A DNA stretch of 64,000 nt from Lunularia cruciata. Lineage: Eukaryota > Streptophyta > Marchantiopsida > Lunulariales > Lunulariaceae. Below, piece after piece: positions 44,471 through 54,667 of this stretch. The notes beneath the pieces were generated by a model, which was not told the DNA's origin, made no database searches, and was given only the letters and a program-made list of their open reading frames with translations. Both the position numbers and the translations under genes were made by a program. The stretch lies in contig OX419762.1 in the NCBI GenBank assembly GCA_948567375.1, positions 20,080,727-20,144,726 on the forward strand. The letters are read 5' to 3'. The first letter of the stretch is position 1, and the number at the start of each line of letters is the position of its first letter.

Positions 44471-44774
44471 ATTGATAAATTACGTGTAAATCCCACAATA
44501 TCTCATTCTCCTCTCTTGTGAGTAGGACACGAGACTATAATAAACATGGCCTACATTTGGCGGTGGATCAAGAGAGGCATGTGGGTTGAGAAGAAGAGCT
44601 AATAGGAATTTCCAAAAACTCAATCACAATCATAATGATATCACCAATTACAAGATGTTGGACCTTTAGAGAGGTAAGAGGTAAGAGAATTCAATTATTC
44701 ATGTGAAACATCCATTCTTGAATAATTAATAGTGTCACATGTTGGTGGAACTCCATGTCTCCAAGCAATTTGTG

Positions 44775-46282
44775 CCTCAAGATATTTGTAATTGGTATGA
44801 TCTATAAAAATGGGACTCTATATGGCTAGTAAATGCAATCTTAGCTATATGGCTTGTCATTTTTATAGCATGGTTTGTTCTCCTATGAACAAAGTTGGAA
44901 AATCAGACTCCATGCCATGAAACCTTCTTTGTATCAAAGCGCAACTTGTAAGGATCAATAACATTTCAATTTGTAATATTGACCAGGTTTATGACATATC
45001 TCCTAGAAAAGTTATTTCATATTTCAAAATAGTGTGGGTACTCATGTAGATTTCTCTCAATAATACAAGCCAAGTGGATATAGCTTGGAAGTATAGCACA
45101 GAATGAAACTCCAACTTAGTTGCCTTGCTTCTATTTGATGCTTGCACCTTCTTAACCACTTCCTCAATTGCAAATTTGTGACGAATGGATCCTTTCTATC
45201 CCTATTAGTCTTGAGTTTGATTCTTCCTTCTTGATATGGAGAAGAAAGTAGTCTTTCTATGCAATTGTCTATGACCAGATTATTAAAAGTTCTTGCAATC
45301 TTGTTTGATTTCAAACCAAAATGCATATTTCAGAATAGCACATTCAACCAAATCAAATGGATGAAGGTTGGTATCTATATGTGAGCTTTTGGGGATCCTA
45401 ATCACACAAAGTAATAAGCAAACACTAATGATCAAGAGATAATCACACCTTAATCTCAAGAATGTCAAGAGTTGGGAGGAGTTCCCTTCCCTTACCATTT
45501 TGTAGTGGATTCAAAGGGATTGACTGGAATGTCATTTTCTTGCATTACTCAATAAATGGATAGATTGCATGTAGCTAATTTGACTGATCAAAGCACTTCC
45601 TTTTTCATATTGCCTCTACATGTTATTGTAGAAAAGAGCAAAAAAAAGGAGTCAAAATTCAATGGCAATTAGATATAAGAACTCCTGCAACTTTAGAAAA
45701 TGCTCATTTTCTTTTGCCAAAATCTTTGGACTAAATACAATCTTTGGACTTCTAATTTCTTCCAATTGGACCCCAATCCTACCGTTTGTGCCCAAGTAGA
45801 GTCTACTAAAAAATCTAAACTCTTCTAGTGGAAGTCGGTTTAGGCTGAATGTTTAATTTCTTGTGCCTCAGGCTTGAACTCCAAACAAACAAAATCTATT
45901 GACTAAATACAAGCTATCTCAAGGTCACTGATCACGGGTTGTAGGATAGACAAGTGAAATTGAAAATTTTGATTGCACGCGGTTGTTAATCTAGCTAATA
46001 GTTTTCACTTCAAACCTAGCTTCAAGATATTGTGTTTGACATTCATAATTTAAGCCCTACTCACATGAGACTATGATATTATGTCACATGTGTCTAATTC
46101 CACGAAGCTCATGCAAGAGAATTGTGTCACAAGTGTCTAGATATAGTGGAATTCATACAAAATTCAATAATGTATTACTATCCATGTGATTTACAATCAC
46201 AAGAATTCACCTTCTTTATGTCTTCTATGCATTAGGTTTGCATGTTTATTTAAGATATCCATATGTATATTGAGCATCTCCC
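44775..46282. repeat. Right terminal inverted repeat of the MULE, with internal insertion
   Basis: Inverted match to 41608-42440, but interrupted by about 670 bp of unrelated sequence at roughly 45010-45683, so it is longer than the left arm. The nature of that insertion is unknown. Confidence 0.65.
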
Positions 46283-46436
46283 TAAATATATCTTCCTCTT
46301 TATGTTTAGAAATGAGGAAATATCTTTATGACATTTTTCCAATGAATGTTAAACTATCCATGAGTTGATTTTTTTGTATATTTACTTACATCTTATGCAC
46401 AGAAATGGTTTCATTTTCTCTCAACAAGGTAAATGT

Positions 46437-46542
46437 TGTCGTGCGTATATACATCACTACACAACATACATCGCTGTCAACATCATACACTATAAAAGCA
46501 CAACTCACACATAAGTCATACATAGACTCTAAAGTGCCACAA
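46437..46542 (-). repeat. Terminal repeat X2 of element E
   Basis: A 106-bp match to X of D. Its outer end is CGCACGACA on the minus strand, next to the target duplication ATGT. Confidence 0.9.
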
Positions 46543-46983
46543 TAATCAGATTGCTTAACATTCTCAACTCAACTCAACTCAGATCAGTACTTGATCTGTC
46601 ACTCTATAAACTGCCAACAACTAGGCACTGATTACAGTCAAGCCACACCCATAGAGAATCCAGGTGACGCTCGCCGGCCTCTGTCCACCATAGCCAGGAA
46701 CTCGAAGGCTCAACATCAGAGAAGTGAGCTCTCTGGAGCTCACTTCGAAACTATACCCCCTGGACTCGAGCTAGCCCTGAAACCCTAACGGTCCCGCTGA
46801 CAGCACACTCGACGGTGCAAACGGTGCAAAGTGACGGTGGGCCCCACCGTGAAGTCAGTACCCCAAACACGAAATCTAACCGTCGGAAAGTAGTCCCTGA
46901 GAAACAGCTAGAATAACTCTAACTACCATCACTGGAACTCCAGTGTCCGAGCATCTAGATGCGGAACTACAAATGGCGTGACA
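46543..46983 (-). repeat. Terminal repeat Y2 of element E
   Basis: Matches Y of D; 441 bp because of an 8-bp deletion near 46652. It is joined to X1 through GC in the same GACAGCTGTC palindrome (46979-46988). Confidence 0.9.
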
Positions 46984-47101
46984 GCTGTCGTGCGTATATA
47001 CATCGCTACACAACATACATCGCTGTCAACATCATACACTATAAAAGCACAACTCACACATAAGTCATACATAGACTCTAAAGTGCCACAATCGCCCCCC
47101 T
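46984..47101 (-). repeat. X1 segment and polypurine tract of element E
   Basis: X1 is 46986-47091 plus the GC at 46984-46985. On the minus strand it is preceded by AGGGGGGCGA (47092-47101), as in D. Confidence 0.88.
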
Positions 47102-47259
47102 AGCTGGCGGTTAGGTCCCTCTAACTCCAGATAGCCATCTACTCTAAGTATATGGTATACCCTCTAATGGGCAAAGATCAGGAGGCCGGGTGCTATGGAG
47201 CCCCATCGTTAGTCGCCTGTCTGCAATCTATACCATATAAAGAATGAACTAGCTATAGG

Positions 47260-48041
47260 TCAAGTACATCTAGGACATAACCACTGTCCCTGAGGAACCA
47301 CCGTGAGGGGAGGAGTCATACATGCCATATGCCATCCTCTCGAACAGCTATCACACACTAACATAGTAGCAGCTCCACCAGAAGAGCCACATAACATACA
47401 CCTCAAGCCTGCACGTACAAGTGCCAAGCTTGGGTCCATAGTACCATCAATGTTTGGAAGGTGGCATGGCGCACAATTGCGCACATGATCCTTCCAAACA
47501 ACACCATCACGTCCTTCTAACACAAGGACTCCAGATGGCAAAACCTCGCGCACTCTCAAGATAGTGCGGCCTGTAGAAACATCAAGTGTCGTCGGTGCTG
47601 TCTGCTGTAGATATACATAGTCGCCTGGATGAAATTGACGGATCGAGGGTCTATAACCTCCTCCTCGAATGGTAGCATAGCGTAAAGTATCTCTATGCTG
47701 AGCAATCGCCAAGTTCTCGAAGGCCATCGGCATCACTCTCTGAAAGATCTCTGCCCACTTAGAACATGCGCTCATCCATACATCAGGGTCATCCAAGTCC
47801 AAAACTACAGTAGCATCTCGACGAATGGCTGCAGGTAAATCTGGATCTCGTCCATAGAGTAGAAAGTATGTAGAGAAGGATGCTAAGGAGGCTTGCCGGC
47901 TGAACCGATAGCCCATGGCCAACCAAGGTAATTGGAGATCCCAATCTCCCAAGTGGCCTCTCTGCAAACCATACTTTTGCAATCCTCTCTTCACCGTCTG
48001 AACCACTCTCTCTGCTAAGCCATCTGCCTCAGGGTGATCTC
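47260..48041 (-). pseudogene. Integrase C-terminus and PHD finger of element E
   Basis: An open frame matching the last 260 or so residues of D pol, starting at DHPEADGLAERV, just before the catalytic Glu, so the two catalytic Asp residues are missing. The PHD finger at the end is complete (last Cys pair in CPRC) and the frame closes with TGA as in D. The junction to the upstream block shares CTC (48039-48041). Confidence 0.9.
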
Positions 48042-48809
48042 AGATAACGTGAAAGATTGGGGAAGTCTGACCTGTCTCCCAACCTCTCCTCTCTGTGGGT
48101 CCAACTCCACTGATGCTCCTCTAGGCTCTGGAGCACGTACTGCACTCCTAGTCACTGCTGCAAATGCATCCACCTGTGCTGCTCCGCACATGAAGTCCAA
48201 AGCATCTCTATCACCAGCATATGAGGTGGAAGCCTCAGCACCCGAATCTGATCTCCTATGAGCAATAGCCATACTAGCCAATCTCTGCTCCAACTGCTCA
48301 ATCCGAGTAGCCATAGTTGTGTCAGAAGTAAGGGCAGGTACTGCACCCCTACTAGGTGTAGATCCTCTACCACCACCTCTACCACCTCGTCCTCCATGAA
48401 CTGGAGCTCCTCTACTACCTGTCATAGCAGCCCTACCACTCCGTAACTCCGGGTGTAGGTCAAAACACCGGTCACTAGTATGACCAAATCTATGGCAGTG
48501 CTCACACTGCCTCTGTGCTGGCTGTGATGCACCAGAGGTATCAGGTCCGCTGCCCTGAGTACACTCTCTCCTATGGTGAGGTCCACCACAAGTCCAACAA
48601 GCAACACCACCACTCACTGGCTGCTGCTGACCCGAAAATGAGGGTAAGGGTCTAACTCCACTAGGCCCTCCACTCGCTCCATAGGATCTGGGCTGTCCAC
48701 CCTGTCCTCGAAAACCAACTGGGCATGGTGCACTCTGCTGCACTCTAGAAGAAGTCACAACCGTGGATGAGGTCTCTCTACCAAATCCAGCTGTCACCAC
48801 TCTCTCCTC
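48042..48809 (-). pseudogene. Second partial gag-zinc-knuckle block in element E
   Basis: Repeats the end of gag and the zinc-knuckle region (D 20440-21207) downstream of the first copy. It has CAG where both D and the first block of E have TAG 1, so the frame reads through (FSGQQQPVSGG). Other differences from the first block (GSGPDTSG versus GSGLDTSG; SDTTMATR versus SDTAMATR) show it came from a different parent molecule. Confidence 0.88.
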
Positions 48810-48830
48810 ACCCGTCCCTCACCAGACTGC

Positions 48831-49107
48831 AAGTAATTGCACCGCTGAAAGCCAAAACTGATGCTGCCATGGTCCCGGACTGTAGTGAGCCAAGACTGCC
48901 ACTACTGAAGCGTACTGGTAGGCGACATACCCGTCCCTCACCAGACTGCCAACCAGGTCTATAAGAGGCTGTCTCCTCCCAATAGTCAATACTGAAACCC
49001 ATAGGGTATAACACTGCTCCCCCAACTAGCACATCATAGGACTCAGCTATCGTCGCAATAGCCTGAGCTCTCACCACCGAGCTATCAGTCGGATGACCAG
49101 GCTGAAC
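48831..49107 (-). pseudogene. Protease tail and methyltransferase N-terminus fragment of element E
   Basis: Matches D 21856-22133 (to VLAFSGAVT) and stops well before methyltransferase motif I. It is followed on the minus strand by a 21-base patch (48810-48830) identical to 48929-48949, then by the second gag block. Confidence 0.88.
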
Positions 49108-50337
49108 CTAGACAACAAGCTCTCCACGTGTGATGTACTATGTCGAACCACCACCAAGAGATGTCTGGATCTGAAATGGACACCTCTCCACATCGGTCTT
49201 CCGTAACTCCAGACCAACAACTGCAGCCTTCTCCAACATAAGGGGCTGTGCACCAGAGTCTAACAAGACTCTCTGTGGTGTATAGACCTTCCCTGAAGGT
49301 CCTACCAAATGAAAGATCCCCCTCTGGTTATCCAATAGGACAACACCAGGTGTAAACCGCGCTCTCTCAAAGGCCGGTCTAGCTGGCAACTCCTCCAGTC
49401 TAGCCGCTGCTGCCTGCCATAAACCACTGGTCGCTGAACGGATCCCATGCTCCTCAACCAAGTCAGCTCCACTACCAACCACCTCTGCTCTAGTAGTAGG
49501 AACTGCACCATCCCTACTCTCACACAATGTGGCAGCCAACCGGAACACTGGGGCTGGGTCCACTCCCAATGTAAACATGTCAATGGCTGAAAATAAAGGA
49601 TGCCGCATAATCAGCTGAGCCACCCCCAACATCATGCTAGACTCAATCTGTGTAGTAGCAAGTGGCTGACTAGCAAGTACTCCATCAAGTACTCCATCAC
49701 CACCTACCACACCTGCACTGGGACGTCTAGGAACCATGGATGTCGTCTGCAATGCCTCAGATAACGTGAAAGATTGGGGAAGTCTGACCTGTCTCCCAAC
49801 CTCTCCTCTCTGTGGGTCCAACTCCACTGATGCTCCTCTAGGCTCTGGAGCACGTACTGCACTCCTAGTCACTGCTGCAGATGCATCCACCTGTGCTGCT
49901 CCGCACATGAAGTCCAAAGCATCTCTATCACCAGCATATGAGGTGGAAGCCTCAGCACCCGAATCTGATCTCCTATGAGCAATAGCCATACTAGCCAATC
50001 TCTGCTCCAACTGCTCAATCCGAGTAGCCATAGCTGTGTCAGAAGTAAGGGCAGGTACTGCACCCCTACTAGGTGTAGATCCTCTACCACCACCTCTACC
50101 ACCTCGTCCTCCATGAACTGGAGCTCCTCTACTACCTGCCATAGCAGCCCTACCACTCCGTAACTCCGGGTGTAGGTCAAAACACCGGTCACTAGTATGA
50201 CCAAATCTATGGCAGTGCTCACACTGCCTCTGTGCTGGCTGTGATGCACCAGAGGTATCAAGTCCGCTGCCCTGAGTACACTCTCTCCTATGGTGAGGTC
50301 CACCACAAGTCCAACAAGCAACACCACCACTCACTGG
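49108..50337 (-). pseudogene. Zinc-knuckle and protease region of element E
   Basis: Nearly identical to D. Both zinc knuckles and VLLDSGAQPLML are intact. It keeps TAG 2 (minus strand, 49108-49110) and has an extra TAG at 49138-49140 where D has CAG (Gln of STQYIT), a recent CAG-to-TAG change. Confidence 0.88.
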
Positions 50338-51255
50338 CTACTGCTGCCCCGAAAATGAGGGTAAGGGTCTAACTCCACTAGGCCCTCCACTCGCTCCATA
50401 GGATCTGGGCTGTCCACCCTGTCCTCGAAAACCAACTGGGCGTGGTGCACTCTGCTGCACTCTAGAAGAAGTCACAACCGTGGATGAGGTCTCTCTACCA
50501 AATCCAGATGTCACCACTCTCTCCTCCACCATGTTGAGCTCAATACGCTCAGCCAAACCAAAGACTACTGCCAAAGTGGGCGAAGTAGCCTGCAACAACG
50601 TAGCATCACGAACTCTACGTCGCAACTCCCTGTCCAGTATCCCATACCAAAACTGGACTGCCTGGGCCTCAGTAACTCCCTGAGTGAAACTGATCAGCCG
50701 CCTCATGCGAGTGTATGCCTCGCGTAGGCTCTCTCCAGCCTTCCGCTGGAACTCCTGCAAGCTCCTCAGCTTGTCAGTCCGCACTCCCTGGTAGTTCTGC
50801 CTCAAACATAGGAAGAACTCAACCATGGGGTTAAACCCCGGTACCACACCACCTCTTGCAGCGGTACCTCCACTCGTAGTAGCACTATCTCCAGCTAGTG
50901 CACCTCCACTAGCTCCACCAACACTACTCGAGCTAGAACTCGTAGGTACAGCCGACCTACTCCTGGCCACCGAACCTGAAGTGATGGAGACATAGTGTGG
51001 AGACCAATACTGTCTCCATAACTCAATCTCCTCCAAATGAGCTCTCCTGAACTCATGGTAGTCGTCCATCGGTGGACCCTCCAAGTGCTGAAACAACCCC
51101 TTCCATGCCATGAAGGGTGTGAACAAAGTCGGGTTCCGCATCTGCTGCAGATCACACCAACTATCGAACTCCTGGATGAAGTCATCCAACTCAATGGTAC
51201 CCACTGTACCAGAGTAACGCCTAGGGCCTTTGGAGGCCCCATAAATCTCGTCCAT
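50338..51255 (-). CDS. gag: gag capsid-like protein of element E
   Basis: From the same ATG as in D (minus strand, 51253-51255) to the same TAG (50338-50340); open throughout. Differences from D are few (for example GPRRYSG for GSRHYSG and GSVARS for GSMARS). It could still supply capsid. The frame upstream of the ATG is also open, to about 51549, again without ATG. Confidence 0.8.
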   Translation of the reverse strand: MDEIYGASKGPRRYSGTVGTIELDDFIQEFDSWCDLQQMRNPTLFTPFMAWKGLFQHLEGPPMDDYHEFRRAHLEEIELWRQYWSPHYVSITSGSVARSRSAVPTSSSSSSVGGASGGALAGDSATTSGGTAARGGVVPGFNPMVEFFLCLRQNYQGVRTDKLRSLQEFQRKAGESLREAYTRMRRLISFTQGVTEAQAVQFWYGILDRELRRRVRDATLLQATSPTLAVVFGLAERIELNMVEERVVTSGFGRETSSTVVTSSRVQQSAPRPVGFRGQGGQPRSYGASGGPSGVRPLPSFSGQQ

Positions 51256-52811
51256 GTCCCACAACAACGGTGCGGACACACCAAGTGCACTCTCAACTGA
51301 ATCAGCTCCTGTGTCGAACTCCAACTCAGAGTCAATCTCCTCCCTCACTGGGACCTGAGATACAGGCTGATACCGAGCACCACTCCGAGTAAACCCACTG
51401 CGTACTGCAGGGCTAACTCCTCTTGAATCTCCAAAGAACTCCGTCGTGACAAAGTAACCACACCAACAAACCCGAACCACCAACTGCAACAGCAAGTCGC
51501 AACCGCAAGTGCCCCACCAAGTGCCAACACCACCGCGTGCCAACACCAACTAAAACACCACCCACTAATGTAACTCTAACCGAGATAACTACACTAGGGG
51601 AAGGGCAACCTGTAACCTGCCATCATAACACGCACTCTCACGGTCTGCAGGTCATCACTTCCTGCCTCACCGGAGAGAAACAAAGGTAGTCTGACTGGTC
51701 ATCACTCCAGCCTCACCACCGAGAGCACACCAGAGCACCAACGCTCAAAAGTCAAGGCACCTCACACAAACGTGGTGCACAAACAGGAAGCAGAGAATGG
51801 AGGGGATCCAATCACAAGAAATCTAAACGAAAACCCTCCATCTCATAACACAACACGGGACTGACTCTGCCACCATTTGGCATTTGACATAAGAGTAGTT
51901 CGTGTCTAAGTCCTAAGCTACCAGGATCACCAAGAATGGGATCAAACTGCCTCTCCTAGCCAAAGCTACATGTGTATAGATAACAGTGGCACAGTCACTA
52001 TGACAACAAGTGAGGGTGGACCAGTTGGCTAGGGCACCAGTCTAGGAACAAGAGATCTAGGGGTCAAACCCTGTTGCGCACAGTCTAGCAAGAAAGGCAG
52101 ATTTTGCCAACCAATGACCAAGATCTACACTAAACTAGCTAGTCTCACGCCAGCAAGCTGGCTTGCTGGCCCTTCTGGCCCTTCTAGGTCTTCGTAGCCT
52201 CTCATAGCCCACAGCCCTATGCCTCGAAGCCTCTAACAGCCAAATGAGGCCTTTCTTGTTGCCACTTCGAACCTCCTCCAAAATTGGCGAAACTTCTCCA
52301 AATCTGCGAAACTCCTCCAAACTAGCGAAAGTTCTCCAAATCTGGCCAAACAGCGAAACTCCTCCAATTCTGGCCCAAAATCTGACGTAAATCTGACGTA
52401 AAATCTGACGTAAACCCTAAAGATGGATGTCCGCCAAATCCCCCGCTAACTTTCCACTCGAGCCAAATTGACAAAACGGGTTTTTCCAAATCACAATTTC
52501 ATGAGAAGAGCTTTCCAACTCCACCTTCAATTTCACTTTCTGAGCCCAACTCGCAGCAAATTGGTCCTGCCTTCACCTCTTGAGCTCAAAATCACAACAC
52601 TGCTCGAAAATTGCTCCTTCTTTGCTCGAAATTTGGCCAGCGCTTCCGCACACCGTCCGCCTAACTGCCAAATTTGCATCAACTACACGAGTTCTGCACA
52701 TTAGGGAAACACAGAACCTGAATCGAGCTACCACGATCCACCGAGCTTGGAGATACCACCAACACTCAACGTTCCTGCACCCGATTCCCCCCTGACTTCA
52801 CTTCTCTGATG
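51256..52811 (-). other. Leader and primer site of element E
   Basis: Collinear with the leader of D, with small indels (a CTGACGTAAAT duplication near 52382-52405). The primer site (minus strand, 52798-52811) again pairs exactly with TCACTTCTCTGATG inside Y1. The tRNA-like stretch is at 52011-52077 on the + strand. Confidence 0.75.
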
Positions 52812-53260
52812 TAATCAGATTGCTTAACATTCTCAACTCAACTCAACTCAGATCAGTACTTGATCTGTCACTCTATAAACTGCCAACAACTGGGCACTGA
52901 TTACAGTCAAGCCACACCCACTCAAGCATAGAGAATCCAGGTGACGCTCGCCGGCCTCTGTCCACCATAGCCAGGAACTTGAAGGCTCAACATCAGAGAA
53001 GTGAGCTCTCTGGAGCTCACTTCGAAACTATACCCCCTGGACTCGAGCTAGCCCTGAAACCCTAACGGTCCCGCTGACGGCACACTCGACGGTACAAACG
53101 GTGCAAAGTGACGGTGGGCCCCACCGTGAAGTCAATACCCCGAACACGAAATCTAACCGTCGGAAAGTAGTCCCTGAGAAACAGCTAGAATAACTCTAAC
53201 TACCATCACTGGAACTCCAGTGTCCGAGCATCTAGATGCGGAACTACAAATGGCGTGACA
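52812..53260 (-). repeat. Terminal repeat Y1 of element E
   Basis: 449 bp, ends TGTCACGCC outward, directly against the target duplication ATGT. It lacks X, as in D. Confidence 0.9.
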
Positions 53261-53264
53261 ATGT

Positions 53265-54667
53265 ACCATTTCACAATATCACTTTTTGATATATTATATA
53301 ACTATTAGAATATCTTATTTAAGAATAAATATCAAAGTTTTATGATCCTTGATATGAGAAAATGTATTTGTCTTAATAACAAGAGCAAATATAAGGAAAA
53401 TTTTGAAATTTTTACGCTTGCATTTAGTCTTGGTCACTTAAGACTTTACTAAGATCATGATGATTGTATAATACAAAGCTAATACAAATTATTATATTAT
53501 CTTAAAAGAAATTATTTACTGAATAAGAACTAGCACACAAGTGAGTTGGACGACAAGATATAGAGAGAACAAGAGGTAAATAACTTGACTTGAAGACTCA
53601 CTGTGGTTAGAGCATCCCTTCCAATGCAATAGAATGTCGACATACACAAGAAACCTTGAAGAGCATACTATGCTTATATTGTAATAGCTGAGAGATCATC
53701 ATAAACTTCTAAATCATTTATCGAAAATCCGAAAGTGCTTTGGTATCATTTTTGGGAGGATTCTCTTTAGACTTCCGAAAGACCTTTCAAAGGTCACCAA
53801 TCCCACTGCAATCTCTTGTAATCGTCGATGCGCCTATTCATAACTTCCCGGGACTTGGTCAAGATTTATTCAGCGCCTGTAGATAACTGCTGAACTAAAC
53901 AAAGAGGAACTAAATCCATCTAGTTTTCCGTTGTTTAGGTGAGAATGATAATCATTTGATTCATTCGAGTATAAACCAAAGCAAGAAGTGACCTGTTTAC
54001 ATTCAGTGAGGAAGATTTGGCACTCAAAGTGGTCCTGCATTCTTGTGTCTGGATGGAGCAACTCGTATCAGTGATTTCGTTCTCCACCAAAAGCCTCGGG
54101 ACTGGGAAAGGTCAGGCTTTTTGGTTTGAATTTGTGGAAAGAAAACGCTCATTAAACGGTAAGCATGCAGTGGGCTAGAAATGACTTGCATGGATCACAA
54201 TCCCTGACGATCTAATCTGCTGTAACCGATCCCAAGTAAAGAAACCTTTACTTGGGATCAACCGACTAGATGACCACTCTTCAATTAAGATGATGAAAAG
54301 AAAATAGTGCACAGATAAGAATATTCCACTAGATCCCTTTATCATAATGGATAACACTTTCTACCCTGCCCTTATTTGGTATTTACGTGAGGAACCTCGT
54401 CATAACGTTCTCCCTTGTCGCATATCTGTGTAGCCAAAAACATTCGTGCAGCAGTAAGCAGCAGATTGAGCCAGTAACACAGACCGAAAGAATGCGACAT
54501 AAGCAAGCATGTCCTACATATTGAGATAAAACATACTGCCCTCCGTGAAAGGTGGCATCATTTCCTGCTAAACCACAATTGAGCAGGAATTGAGAAAACT
54601 ATGAACTTGTGAGCGGACTAGACTAACAACTCTGAACCATTTGACACAGCGGTTTCTTACGAGGACT
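53265..54667. other. Spacer between element E and the host gene
   Basis: AT-rich on the left. The right part probably includes the 3' untranslated region of the minus-strand gene that ends at 54668. No other gene recognised. Confidence 0.45.

Larger units (their letters stand above)
41608..46282 (+). mobile_element. Decayed Mutator-like element with very long terminal inverted repeats
   Basis: The ends GAGATGCT (41608) and AGCATCTC (46273-46280) are inverted, and the inverted similarity continues inward to about 42440 on the left and 44775 on the right. Inside lies a MULE-type transposase pseudogene. Flanks (TATATATA left, TAAATATA right) could be a worn 8-bp target duplication, which would suit a MULE. 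Confidence 0.7.
46437..53260 (-). mobile_element. RetroDNMT element E: defective, internally rearranged copy
   Basis: A 6.8 kb minus-strand relative of D, flanked by ATGT (46433-46436 and 53261-53264). In its own direction: Y1 (53260-52812), primer site, leader, gag, zinc knuckles/protease, protease tail and methyltransferase N-terminus, a 21-base patch, a second partial gag-zinc-knuckle block, integrase C-terminus with PHD, polypurine tract, X1, Y2, X2. It lacks the methyltransferase catalytic core, RT, RNase H and most of integrase, so its movement must have used proteins from another copy. Confidence 0.92.

Noticed and set aside
48129-48446. Antisense open frames over the zinc-knuckle region of D and E
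   Set aside because: They recur in both copies because they are shadows of the GC-rich gag/protease frame. No domain or codon support.
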